Positions 50,033 through 58,028 of a stretch of 64,000 nt of DNA are shown in pieces. The stretch comes from Thermoplasmata archaeon (GTDB lineage: Archaea; Thermoplasmatota; Thermoplasmata; Lutacidiplasmatales; UBA184), in assembly GCA_022750055.1 (NCBI GenBank), contig JAKIWL010000001.1, forward strand, positions 62,001 to 126,000, read 5' to 3'. The notes under the pieces are model-generated. The model ran no database searches. It was not told the DNA's origin and saw only the letters and a program-made list of their open reading frames with translations. A program made the translations under genes and the position numbers. How positions within the stretch are numbered: the stretch's first letter is position 1; each line of letters starts with the position of its first letter.

Positions 50033-51220
50033 ATGGCCCGCCACGAGAGTCCGTCGGTCCTTCGCTCCCGCGTGGACCGACGTTTCTCCTCGGTCCTCCT
50101 CGCTTGGTTCGACCACCAGCATCGGCCCCTTCCTTGGCGGAAGAACCGGCACCCGTACCGCCGTTGGGTAGCGGAGGTGATGCTCCAGCAGACTCGCGTC
50201 GCCCAGGCAGGGCCAGTCTACGAGCGCTTCATTCAGCGGTTCCCGACCGTGCGCTCCCTCGCGCGTGCTTCGCCCGATGAGGTCCTCAAGGTCTGGGAGG
50301 GGGCGGGATACTATGCGAGGGCCCGGAACCTGCGGGCCGCCGCCCTCGTCCTCACGGCCTCCGGACCGGTCCGATGGCCGAGGTCGAGCCAAGCGTGGGA
50401 ACAACTTCCCGGGGTAGGCCCCTACACGGCGCGGGCGCTCGCAAGCCTGACCCGGGGTGAACCGGTCGTCGCCCTCGAATCCAACGGCCTTCGGGTCGCC
50501 GCTCGCTGGACGCTCGAGCGCGGCGACCCCGCTTCGAACGCGACCCGGCGCCGTCTCGAAGCGCACCTCGCCACGTGGCTTCCTTTGGATCGTCCCGGCG
50601 AGTTCAACGAGGCGATCATGGAACTCGGGGAGACGGTCTGCCGCCCCGTTGGGCCCCGCTGCTCGGAGTGCCCGGTGCGGGACGGTTGTCGAGCCCGGGA
50701 GGAGCTCGCCGACCCGTCCTCGATCCCGACCCGCGTCCGGAAAGGACCTCGCCCCCGGGTACGGGCCGCGATCGCGGCGATCCTCCGGGATGGACGGTGG
50801 CTCGTCCACCGGCGGCCGCCCCGAGGCCTTCTCGGTGGACTCTGGGAGCTGCCGGGGGGAAAGCTAGAGCCGAACGAGCCCCCGGAGGCGGCCATCCGTC
50901 GCGAGGTCCGTGAGGAGACCGGCCTCAGGTTGGCCGACCTATCGAGGGCCGGCTCGGTTCGTCACGACTATAGCCATTTCTCCGTCAGTCTCGACGTGTT
51001 CCGAGGGAAGGCGATCGGCCGGTTCCGTGCCGAGGAGCCGACCGACTCGTTCCGCTGGGTAACCCCCGGCGAATTCGAGCTGCTCCCTCGGCCGCTCGCC
51101 ACGATCCGGGCCGCCCGGCTGATCGGCCGGATGACGGCCGACGATGGGGCGAGAGCGCTCCCCGCTACGCAAGCCCGGCGCCGCGTTGCCTCAGACCGCC
51201 GGGTCCCACGCCCTACCTGA
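50033..51220 (+). CDS. mutY: A/G-specific adenine glycosylase MutY fused to an intact Nudix domain
   Basis: The 395-residue protein has a MutY glycosylase domain (residues 20-225): WVAEVMLQQTRV with catalytic Glu48, LPGVGPYTARALASL (HhH), and the [4Fe-4S] cluster Cys203, Cys210, Cys213, Cys219. At the position of the essential Asp of the DGNV motif it has Glu149 (LESNGLRV). The C-terminal domain (240-370) is a Nudix fold with a complete Nudix box, GGKLEPNE through REVREETGL (276-298), rather than the degenerate version usual in MutY. It may act on oxidised nucleotides as well as A:8-oxoG pairs (inference). Confidence 0.9.
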   Translation: MARHESPSVLRSRVDRRFSSVLLAWFDHQHRPLPWRKNRHPYRRWVAEVMLQQTRVAQAGPVYERFIQRFPTVRSLARASPDEVLKVWEGAGYYARARNLRAAALVLTASGPVRWPRSSQAWEQLPGVGPYTARALASLTRGEPVVALESNGLRVAARWTLERGDPASNATRRRLEAHLATWLPLDRPGEFNEAIMELGETVCRPVGPRCSECPVRDGCRAREELADPSSIPTRVRKGPRPRVRAAIAAILRDGRWLVHRRPPRGLLGGLWELPGGKLEPNEPPEAAIRREVREETGLRLADLSRAGSVRHDYSHFSVSLDVFRGKAIGRFRAEEPTDSFRWVTPGEFELLPRPLATIRAARLIGRMTADDGARALPATQARRRVASDRRVPRPT

Positions 51221-51546
51221 ACCGATTCGCACGAGCTACCGGGCGATGCCCGGGATCCCGCCAGGCCCGGACCGGTCAAGGGTTTCGATCTCCTTCGGGA
51301 CGGTCGATAAGGCGCGTCCTCGATCCAAGGGGAGGGTTCCGATCGACCCGGCACCCTTTCCACCGCCCCCGGGTAGGGTCATCCTCCACCCCCCAGACGA
51401 CCCGGAACCTATATAGGCGCTCGAGGATTTCCTGTTTTTGGCCTCGGGCACCGGTCAGAATCGCTCGGGTGGCAACGTCCAGGGACCCGGCGAGACCGAC
51501 CGGTGCCTTCCCAGTTCTCCTCGACCGACAGATTTTAGCTCCGTCC
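51221..51546. other. Intergenic stretch with promoter and possible leader hairpin
   Basis: No gene is supported. It contains the palindromic TATA element CCTATATAGG (51408-51417) and an 8-bp inverted repeat (GGCACCGG 51447-51454, CCGGTGCC 51500-51507) between the TATA box and the ATG at 51547, so the following gene probably has a structured leader. Confidence 0.45.
51408..51417. promoter_or_regulatory. Palindromic TATA box
   Basis: CCTATATAGG is a perfect palindrome and an excellent archaeal TATA match. It would start transcription near 51440, about 105 bases before the wHTH/zinc-ribbon ATG. Confidence 0.5.
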
Positions 51547-52275
51547 ATGGCCCTCTTCCGCAGGATGGCGTTCCTATTCGGGCCCTCCCTCGCAGAGCGT
51601 TCGCAACTCGTCCGTACGATCCACTCCCTCGGCCCGACCTCCATCGACGGCCTCGCTGCCGCCCTTTCCTGGTCGACCCGCAAGACCGAGAGGCTGGTCA
51701 CCACCCTCGCTCGGCGAGGTGAGGCGGGGATCTGGTACGCACCCTACCTCCGACAGGTTCGCATCGGACCCCCACCGCCGGATCCCGACCCCGCCGCGCT
51801 CCTTCCACCCCTTGCTCCCCCCGAGGAAGCGATCCGCCCTGCGGAACGGAGTCGAGCCGGCGCGCCATCGGTACAACCCACACCGGCCCTGCCGACCCGT
51901 CGGGTCAGCGGCAGGAAATGCCCGAACTGTTCGGGATCGCTCGAAATGATGGGGGACAACGAATCCCTCGTTTGCCCTCGATGCGGGCGCCTGTCGCTCG
52001 CCCCACGTCCCGCCGGGACGACGGACGCGCCTGGAGGCGGGGCCGGACCCAACCCGACCCAGGGTGCCCTCGGGGATCGACGTTCTCAGGAGATGCTCGC
52101 GGCCTACGTGACCGCCCGTCCGATCCCATGTCCCCGATGCCGCGGCCCCCTGCGCCATCAGGGGCTCGGGACCTTCCGGTGCCCTTCGTGTGGGGAGGCC
52201 GTCACGTTCCCCCGGGAGTCCCCGACGGTGAGTCCGCCCCCCCTACCGGCCGCTGCCGCTCCCAGAGCCCGCTGA
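51547..52275 (+). CDS. wHTH domain protein with two zinc ribbons
   Basis: The 242-residue protein begins MALFRRMAFLFGPS and has a wHTH domain (residues 15-75; LVRTIHSLGPTSIDGLAAAL), a Pro-rich linker and two zinc ribbons: CPNCSGSLEMMGDNESLVCPRCG (split here as Cys pairs near 125 and 143) and CPRCRGP...CPSCGE near 200-220. This mix of DNA-binding wing and ribbons is common in archaeal regulators; target genes are unknown. The ATG at 51547 is preferred because a stem-loop occupies the upstream frame; a GTG at 51469 is the alternative. Confidence 0.65.
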   Translation: MALFRRMAFLFGPSLAERSQLVRTIHSLGPTSIDGLAAALSWSTRKTERLVTTLARRGEAGIWYAPYLRQVRIGPPPPDPDPAALLPPLAPPEEAIRPAERSRAGAPSVQPTPALPTRRVSGRKCPNCSGSLEMMGDNESLVCPRCGRLSLAPRPAGTTDAPGGGAGPNPTQGALGDRRSQEMLAAYVTARPIPCPRCRGPLRHQGLGTFRCPSCGEAVTFPRESPTVSPPPLPAAAAPRAR

Positions 52276-52304
52276 GCGCCTGGGCGCGGTCCGCGAGCCT
52301 GCCG

Positions 52305-53831
52305 CTAGAACGGGACGTCGGAGCGTACCTTCGCGACGAGGGACCCATCCGCGATCCGGGCTCGTACCGCCTCGATATCCGGGGAGGGCGGCCGATCGGC
52401 CGACCATGGGGCGACCACCTCCCGGATGGCTCGCAGTCCCGCTTCGCTCCCGCGACCCCCGTGCGCGGGCCGACGGAGCTCGAGCGCCTGGGCCCCGACG
52501 ATCCACTCCACGGCGACCACGGTGCGAGCGTTGTCGATGACGCGTCGCAGTTTCGCCCCCGCCCAAGGCCCCATGCTCACAAAATCCTCTTGGTCGGCCG
52601 ACGTCGGCAGGCTGCCCGTGCTGGCGGGGTGGGAGAGGACGAGGTTCTCGTTCACGCAGGCCGCGGCGAGATACTGGGCGATCATCCAGCCGGACGTGAG
52701 GCCCGGCGTCGGAGCGAGGAACGCAGGCAGCCCCCGGTTGAGCGATGGGTTGAGGAGACGAGCGATCCGACGCTCGGAGAACGCCGTCAGGTACTGGGTC
52801 GCGATCGCGAGGGTGTCGAGGGCGAGGGCAAGGGTCTGCCCGTGGAAGTTACCCCCGTTGACGAACTCGTCGCCCTCGAACATCACAGGATTGTCCGATA
52901 CGGCGTTCAGCTCTGCGTCGAGGATCTGGCGCGCAAATTGGGTGGCGAGCCGGACCGCGACGAGGACCTGGGGTAGGCAGCGCAGCGTGTACGGGTCCTG
53001 GCCCTGATAATCGGCCCGCGCCACCGAGAGGGCGCTCTTCTCGATCAGGGCACGAAGCGACGCAGCCACGGCTCGCTGCTCGGGCAGGTTCCGTACCTCC
53101 CCCAGCCGGTCGTCGAGCGCGGACGGGTCGCCGCGGAGCGCGTCGAAGGAGATCGCGGCGGCCGCGAGCGCGGCGTCGAACAGCCCTTCCGAGTCCGCGA
53201 TGGCCAGCGCGAGATAGCTCGTCATGAGCGAGGTCCCGTTGAGGAGGGCGACCCCCTCCTTTTCCTGGAGCGAGAGCGGCTCAATCCCGTTGGCCGCTAG
53301 GACGGGCCCGGCCGACTGGGGTCGGGCGTCCGTGCCGAGGAAGGCGCCCTCGCCCATCATCGCGAGGCTCATGTGAGCGAGGGGGGCCAGGTCGCCCGAC
53401 GCACCCACGGAACCTTGGCGCGGGACGAACGGGACGAGCCTACGGTTCAGGAGCTCGAGGATCAGGTCGAGGACCTCGACCCGCACCCCGGAGTGAGCCG
53501 CGGCGAGCGAGTTGGCGCGAAGGAGCATCATCCCGAGGACGAGCTCCGCCTCCAAGGGCTCGCCGGCCCCGCTCGAGTGGCTGCGGACGAGCGAGCGCTG
53601 TAGCTCCCGCGCCTGGCCGGCGGGGACGACCTGCTGGGAGAGCGCGCCGAACCCGGTCGTGATCCCGTAGACCGAACGTCCTTGGGCGAGCACCCGCTCG
53701 ACCGACCGACGAGCGCTGGAGACCGCGGACCGTGCCGTGGGGGCGAGCGAGACCGCGCAGCGGCCCCGGACCACAGCGAGGAAATGGTCGAGCGAAAGGG
53801 AGTGGCCATCGATGGGCAACGACTCGGTCAC
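52305..53831 (-). CDS. hutH: Histidine ammonia-lyase
   Basis: The 508-residue enzyme deaminates histidine to urocanate, the first step of histidine breakdown. The MIO prosthetic group forms from Ala144-Ser145-Gly146 in GSVGASGDLAPLAH; Tyr55 in SVYGITTGFG is the catalytic base, with NGTSLM and FHGQ (NFHGQ) completing the active site. Length and order are normal. It ends convergently with the wHTH/zinc-ribbon gene. HutI is at 19797. Confidence 0.97.
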   Translation of the reverse strand: MTESLPIDGHSLSLDHFLAVVRGRCAVSLAPTARSAVSSARRSVERVLAQGRSVYGITTGFGALSQQVVPAGQARELQRSLVRSHSSGAGEPLEAELVLGMMLLRANSLAAAHSGVRVEVLDLILELLNRRLVPFVPRQGSVGASGDLAPLAHMSLAMMGEGAFLGTDARPQSAGPVLAANGIEPLSLQEKEGVALLNGTSLMTSYLALAIADSEGLFDAALAAAAISFDALRGDPSALDDRLGEVRNLPEQRAVAASLRALIEKSALSVARADYQGQDPYTLRCLPQVLVAVRLATQFARQILDAELNAVSDNPVMFEGDEFVNGGNFHGQTLALALDTLAIATQYLTAFSERRIARLLNPSLNRGLPAFLAPTPGLTSGWMIAQYLAAACVNENLVLSHPASTGSLPTSADQEDFVSMGPWAGAKLRRVIDNARTVVAVEWIVGAQALELRRPAHGGRGSEAGLRAIREVVAPWSADRPPSPDIEAVRARIADGSLVAKVRSDVPF

Positions 53832-53898
53832 CCTCCTCCTCCCGGACCTCGAGTCCGCTCGGAGTCGGACCGCACCGTCCCGGGACCCGACCGATGGA

Positions 53899-54435
53899 TC
53901 ACGCCGCGCCGACGGGGTAGACGATCTCTCCGCCCGACTTCTGCATCGAGGGTTGCCGGCGCGTCTTGGCTCCCTTCGTGATCCAGAAGAGCTCGGAGAA
54001 CTCCTGGACCAGCCTGACGAGCTCCTGGGCGTCGGCCGTGGACGTGCTCTGGCGGGTCTTCGATGCCTGCTTGAGGATCTTCCAGGTCACGTCGTGGACC
54101 TGCGGGTTCGCCTTGGCGAGGTCGGGGGTGAAGTAATCCCCCCAAATGACCCGCACCTCGGCCTTGACCCGCTCCGAGTGGAGCTCCTTGACGGCGGTGT
54201 ATCGGGCGAGCTTGCTCACGTACTGCGCCCGGTCCTCGGATTTCGCGTCCATCGGCGGAGCGGCGAGCTCCCCGATCAGCTGGTCCATCCGAAGGACGGT
54301 CAGCGCCGCGATCTGCGCATCGTGCGGGTCATAAATGCCGCAGGGGATGTCGCAATGGGCATAGACGGCCCGGGGTGGGACCATAGCGTCCAAGAAGCGG
54401 TTCACGATGCCGGTCGACCCGTCCGTGAGGAACAT
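53899..54435 (-). CDS. sodN: Nickel-dependent superoxide dismutase (pro-form)
   Basis: The 178-residue protein disproportionates superoxide with a Ni centre. The Ni-hook HCDIPCGIYDP begins at residue 27, so a 26-residue pro-peptide (ending VPPRAVYA) must be cleaved to expose His as the new N-terminus; Cys28, Cys32 and the freed His ligate Ni. The rest is the four-helix bundle of the family with a slightly longer C-terminus. An S26-type peptidase is encoded divergently. A TATA-like CCTTATCCG (54457-54465, minus strand) is 28 nt upstream of the ATG, suggesting a leaderless mRNA. Confidence 0.92.
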   Translation of the reverse strand: MFLTDGSTGIVNRFLDAMVPPRAVYAHCDIPCGIYDPHDAQIAALTVLRMDQLIGELAAPPMDAKSEDRAQYVSKLARYTAVKELHSERVKAEVRVIWGDYFTPDLAKANPQVHDVTWKILKQASKTRQSTSTADAQELVRLVQEFSELFWITKGAKTRRQPSMQKSGGEIVYPVGAA

Positions 54436-54456
54436 GCTCCCGCGAGCCCGGACGTT

Positions 54457-54465
54457 CGGATAAGG
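54457..54465 (-). promoter_or_regulatory. TATA-like element of sodN
   Basis: CCTTATCCG on the minus strand lies 26-30 nt upstream of the sodN ATG at 54435 and supports that start. It abuts the start of the divergent peptidase gene. Confidence 0.4.
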
Positions 54466-54954
54466 ATGCCGGCGCCGACGTCGGACGGACCGGGACCTGC
54501 GCAGCCCCCGCCTCCGTCCCGATGGCACCGATGGCGAAGTCGACGGGTGGTGGTGCGTGACGAGAGCATGGCACCCCAGCTCCAAGCAGGGGACCGGCTC
54601 CTGGTCGACACGGCGGCCTACCGCGACCGGCTCCCGGCCCGCGGCGACGTGGTGGTGTTCGTCGATCCGGAGGAACCGGCCCGTTGGCTCGTCAAGCGCG
54701 TCGCCGGGGTCGGTCCCGGCCGGTTCTGGGCGACCCGGAACGGATTGGGCGCGCCGGTCCCGCCCGGGCCCGACCCAGCGCCCCCGCCCGATTCTGTCGA
54801 AGCGCTCACCCTTCCCGAAGGAACGGTCTATGTCGTCGGAAACACGATCGGCCGCGCCCGAGATAGCCGTAGCTTCGGTCCGATCGCCCTCGCCACCCTC
54901 GTCGGCCGGGCGTACCGTTGCTACGCCCCGGCCGGCCGACGTCGGGACCTCTAG
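54466..54954 (+). CDS. sodX: S26-family peptidase, likely NiSOD maturation protease (SodX-like)
   Basis: The 162-residue protein has the Ser/Lys dyad of signal-peptidase-like enzymes: Ser34 in RDESMAPQLQAGDRLLVD and Lys77 in WLVKRVAGVG, then PEGTVYVVGNT and RSFGPIALATLVGRAY. It lacks a membrane helix, unlike signal peptidases, which suits a cytosolic role cutting the NiSOD pro-peptide. Divergence from sodN supports the assignment. The ATG at 54466 is the most likely start; the N-terminal 25 residues are Pro-rich and a GTG at about 54547 cannot be excluded. Confidence 0.8.
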   Translation: MPAPTSDGPGPAQPPPPSRWHRWRSRRVVVRDESMAPQLQAGDRLLVDTAAYRDRLPARGDVVVFVDPEEPARWLVKRVAGVGPGRFWATRNGLGAPVPPGPDPAPPPDSVEALTLPEGTVYVVGNTIGRARDSRSFGPIALATLVGRAYRCYAPAGRRRDL

Positions 54955-54978
54955 CTCGTAGACGGCCCGGGCCGCAAG

Positions 54979-54987
54979 CCTTTAACC
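54979..54987 (+). promoter_or_regulatory. TATA box of the molybdate/tungstate transporter operon
   Basis: CCTTTAACC lies about 25-30 nt upstream of the ATG at 55010, the leaderless spacing, and favours that start over an upstream ATG at 54989. Confidence 0.5.
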
Positions 54988-54989
54988 GA

Positions 54990-55004
54990 TGTGGGATTCC
55001 CACA
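54990..55004. promoter_or_regulatory. Palindromic operator candidate of the oxyanion-transporter operon
   Basis: TGTGGGA-T-TCCCACA is a perfect 15-base palindrome between the TATA box and the ATG at 55010, overlapping the expected transcription start. A regulator bound here would block transcription. The last gene of the operon encodes a ModE-like regulator, the natural candidate to bind it. Confidence 0.55.
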
Positions 55005-55009
55005 CATCG

Positions 55010-56098
55010 ATGGCCGCGGACGCCGTGATCGCCCTCTCCCTGATCGTCGTCGCCGCCGGTGGTGCGGGGGCGGGGTTCCTCGCCGGATACGAGTACAAGG
55101 TTTCCCCCGCGAACGCCCCGGGACCGGTGGCGAACTCGACGCTCAGCATCCTCGGTGCGGGGACGCTGAGCCCCTTCTTTCCGCCGCTCGCGAGCACCCT
55201 CGCGAATGAAACGCCGGGCGTGAGCGCGCCGACCGCCGCCCAGACGTACGAAGGTTCGCTCGATGTCACCACGGCCCTCTCTTCTCTCCACGCCCGCGCG
55301 GACGTGGCCGCGGTCGCCGACCTCCGGCTGATCCCACAGCGTCTGGAACCGAACACGGCGAGCTACACCATCGTCTTCGCGGCCACCCCGGAGGTGTTGG
55401 TGTACGACCCGTCGCTCGCTGCGTTCAACGGGGTCACGACGTCGAATTGGGCCGACAAGCTCGTCGCAGATGTCACCACGCACGGCAACGCCCCGTTCGC
55501 GGTCTGGAACGCGTCGACCGACCCGAACGGCTACAATGCGATCTTCAGCCTCGAACTCCAGGGTCTTCTCTACAGCGGGAGCCCGACCCACTACTACCCC
55601 ACCTTCTACGGCGGGGCGTCGGGGGCCCCGGCCGTGCCCGTTTCCGCGACAACGAAGGTGGAGAAGGAGTCCCAGGCCGCCACCCTGATCCACACCAAGG
55701 TCGTGTCGGCCCTGATCACCTATCGGTCCTACGCGGTGGCCAACCATCTCTCCTTCGTACCGTTCGACCCGATCGTCGGCCTCCAGGCCAACAACTCCAC
55801 GGCGCTCGCGGACTACGCGAAGCTCTCTACGACCATCGTCTCGTCGAGCGGGGCGTTCGTGTCGGTCGCGCCGGCCCCGGTCCTGTTCGCGGTCACCGTC
55901 CCGACGCAGGCCCCGAACCCCGCGCTCGGAGCGGCCTTCCTCCACCTCCTCCTCTCCCCTCAGGGCATCGCGCTGCTCTCGGCCGGCGGCGCGTTCACAC
56001 CGATCTTCCCCGGCTGGACCGACCATCCGAGCGCCGTCCCTTCCGTCCTGGCGCCGGACGTCGTCGGACTGCCGGCCTGGGCCGCCGCCTATCTCTGA
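55010..56098 (+). CDS. wtpA: ABC transporter substrate-binding protein, molybdate/tungstate type (WtpA/ModA-like)
   Basis: The 362-residue protein has an N-terminal membrane anchor/signal (residues 5-24, VIALSLIVVAAGGAGAGFLAGY) and a periplasmic-binding-protein fold: STLSILGAGTLSPFFPPLAS with the oxyanion-binding loop, YEGSLDVTTALSS, ADVAAVADLRLIP, and WADKLV, with TVPTQAPNPALGAAFLHLLL near the C-terminus. It is longer than bacterial ModA, as usual for archaeal WtpA. Permease, ATPase and a ModE-like regulator follow in one operon. The leaderless ATG at 55010 is preferred over 54989. Confidence 0.85.
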   Translation: MAADAVIALSLIVVAAGGAGAGFLAGYEYKVSPANAPGPVANSTLSILGAGTLSPFFPPLASTLANETPGVSAPTAAQTYEGSLDVTTALSSLHARADVAAVADLRLIPQRLEPNTASYTIVFAATPEVLVYDPSLAAFNGVTTSNWADKLVADVTTHGNAPFAVWNASTDPNGYNAIFSLELQGLLYSGSPTHYYPTFYGGASGAPAVPVSATTKVEKESQAATLIHTKVVSALITYRSYAVANHLSFVPFDPIVGLQANNSTALADYAKLSTTIVSSSGAFVSVAPAPVLFAVTVPTQAPNPALGAAFLHLLLSPQGIALLSAGGAFTPIFPGWTDHPSAVPSVLAPDVVGLPAWAAAYL

Positions 56099-56985
56099 AG
56101 CCTCCGCAGCCCCGGAGCGACCCTTCCCCACCGACGCGGATCCGCAGGGGGTCGGGCCCGCTCTGGCTCGGCCTGCAGGTGGTCCTCTCCGGATCGTTGC
56201 TCCTTCTGTTCCTCCTTCCGATCCTCGCCCTGTTCACCTACGCTCCCCTCTCCCACTTGCTCGTGACCTCGAACAGCGCCGGGGTCCGAGCGGCCCTGTG
56301 GCTGACCTTCTTCTCCTCGGGGATCGCCGTCCTCGCCGCCGTCGTGTTCGCGATCCCCTTGGGATACCTGCTCGCCCGTCGGTCGTTCCGAGGCCGGGCG
56401 GTCATCGAATCGCTGGTCGCACTTCCGGTCGTCGTGCCCCACCTGCTCGTAGGGCTCGGGCTCTTCCTGCTCGTCATCCCCGGCGCCCCCCTCTACCGTT
56501 TCACGCAGGCGGTCGGGTTCCCGGTCTACGACACGATCTGGGGCGTCGTGCTCGTGATGGTGTTCGTGAGCGCGCCGTACACGGTGCTCGCGAGCGAGCT
56601 TTCGTTCCGGGCGGTGGACGAACGGGTGCTCGAGGCCGCCCGATCCCTCGGCGCGGGGAGGGCGACCGCGTTCCTGACGGTCACCCTCCCGCTCGCCCTC
56701 CGCGGGATCGTCGCGGGGCTCCTCCTCTCCTGGGCCCGTTCGGTGAGCGAGATCGGGGGATTGCTCGTCCTCGCGTATGCGGTGTACCCCGGCGGCCCGT
56801 ACGCCGGACCCGTCACCACGACGGTCTCGGTCTACATCTACAACCTGTTCCAGCTCGGCGACCTCGCCGACGCGGCCTCCGTGAGCTCGCTCTTTCTGCT
56901 GATCGCATTCGCCCTCTTCCTCCTGGTCCGGCTCGGGGAACGATCCGGATGGGTCCCGTGGCGACGCGGAGAGCTCGTGCCATGA
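56095..56985 (+). CDS. wtpB: ABC transporter permease, molybdate/tungstate type
   Basis: The permease has six helices (first LWLGLQVVLSGSLLLLFLLP near residue 24) and the EAA loop EAARSLGAGRATAFLTVTLP that docks on the ATPase. No ATG, GTG or TTG opens the frame before the cytoplasmic RIRRGS stretch; a CTG at 56095 overlaps the wtpA stop as CTGA, mirroring the NTGA junctions used in this window, while the first conventional codon, GTG at 56179, would start within helix 1. The longer CTG form is given but the start is uncertain. It overlaps the ATPase start in ATGA. Confidence 0.85.
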   Translation: MKPPQPRSDPSPPTRIRRGSGPLWLGLQVVLSGSLLLLFLLPILALFTYAPLSHLLVTSNSAGVRAALWLTFFSSGIAVLAAVVFAIPLGYLLARRSFRGRAVIESLVALPVVVPHLLVGLGLFLLVIPGAPLYRFTQAVGFPVYDTIWGVVLVMVFVSAPYTVLASELSFRAVDERVLEAARSLGAGRATAFLTVTLPLALRGIVAGLLLSWARSVSEIGGLLVLAYAVYPGGPYAGPVTTTVSVYIYNLFQLGDLADAASVSSLFLLIAFALFLLVRLGERSGWVPWRRGELVP

Positions 56986-58028
56986 GCTCCCGTTGGGTCG
57001 TCGAAGGACTGGAGGCCCGGCTCGACCGCTTCCACCTCGGTCCGGTCGACTTCACGGTCCCCTCCGGGACGGCGCTCGCCGTCCTGGGCGCCTCCGGCGC
57101 GGGCAAGACGACGCTCCTTCGGACGCTCGCGGGATTCCTGCCAGCCCGAGCGGGCCGGATCTTTCGCGATGACGAGGAGGTCACCGCCTGCCCCCCCGAG
57201 GAGCGTGCCCTCGGCTACGTGCCCCAGGGGCTCGGGCTGCTCCCTCACCGTACGGTCGAGGGCAACGTCCGATACCCGATGGAATTGCGGGGGCGTCCCG
57301 ACGCGGCACGGCGGGCCGCCGAGCTCCTCGAGCGGTTCCGGCTGACGCCGCTCGCTCATCGATACCCGCCGACCGTGAGCGGCGGAGAGCAGCAACGGGT
57401 GGCGCTCGCCCGTGCCCTCGCGGCCGACCCGGGTCTCGTCGTCTGGGACGAGCCGTGGCAGGGGCTCGACGTGCTCGCTCGCTACGAGCTGGGTCTCGTC
57501 CTACATGACCTCCGCGAGACCGAAAAAGTGCCGGTCATCGTTGTCACGCACGACCCGGCCCTCGCGTTCTCGATCGCGGACTCCTTCCTCGTCCTACAGC
57601 GCGGTGTGGCCCGGGCCCAGTGCGACGCCGCCACGCTCCTACGGTCGCCCGGCGACCCGTTCGCGGCGCGATTCGTCGGGTTCGACAACGTCCTCGACCC
57701 GTCCGAGCTTTCGCCCGGTCCCGGCGGTTCGCTCCGTGCATGGCTCACCGACCGGTCCGGCCCCGACGGGATCGCGTTCGCCGCCCCGAGCCTCCCGGTC
57801 CGACCGGACCTGTCCCCGGTGTGGGAGGGCACGGTCCGCAGCGCCCGCCCGAGTCCGACGGGACTGACCCTCGAGGTGGTCGCCGACGACCTGATGGTCA
57901 CCGTCCGGATGCCCCCGCCGTGGGCGCCGCCGCTACCAGCCCTGGGCGAGCGGATCCGCTTCGGCATCGACCCCGCCTCGGTCCACCCGCTCGGGTCCCG
58001 CCTCCGGTCGACGAGGGAAGCCGGATGA
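56982..58028 (+). CDS. wtpC: ABC transporter ATP-binding protein with TOBE-like C-terminus
   Basis: The 348-residue ATPase energises the oxyanion permease. It shows Walker A GASGAGKTT at residues 36-44, the Q loop GYVPQGLGLLPH, signature VSGGEQQR, Walker B LVVWDEPWQGLD, and the H switch VVTHDP. The C-terminal 110 residues form a regulatory TOBE/MOP-like domain (LTLEVVADDLMVTVRMP). It is sandwiched by ATGA overlaps with the permease and the regulator. Confidence 0.93.
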   Translation: MSSRWVVEGLEARLDRFHLGPVDFTVPSGTALAVLGASGAGKTTLLRTLAGFLPARAGRIFRDDEEVTACPPEERALGYVPQGLGLLPHRTVEGNVRYPMELRGRPDAARRAAELLERFRLTPLAHRYPPTVSGGEQQRVALARALAADPGLVVWDEPWQGLDVLARYELGLVLHDLRETEKVPVIVVTHDPALAFSIADSFLVLQRGVARAQCDAATLLRSPGDPFAARFVGFDNVLDPSELSPGPGGSLRAWLTDRSGPDGIAFAAPSLPVRPDLSPVWEGTVRSARPSPTGLTLEVVADDLMVTVRMPPPWAPPLPALGERIRFGIDPASVHPLGSRLRSTREAG

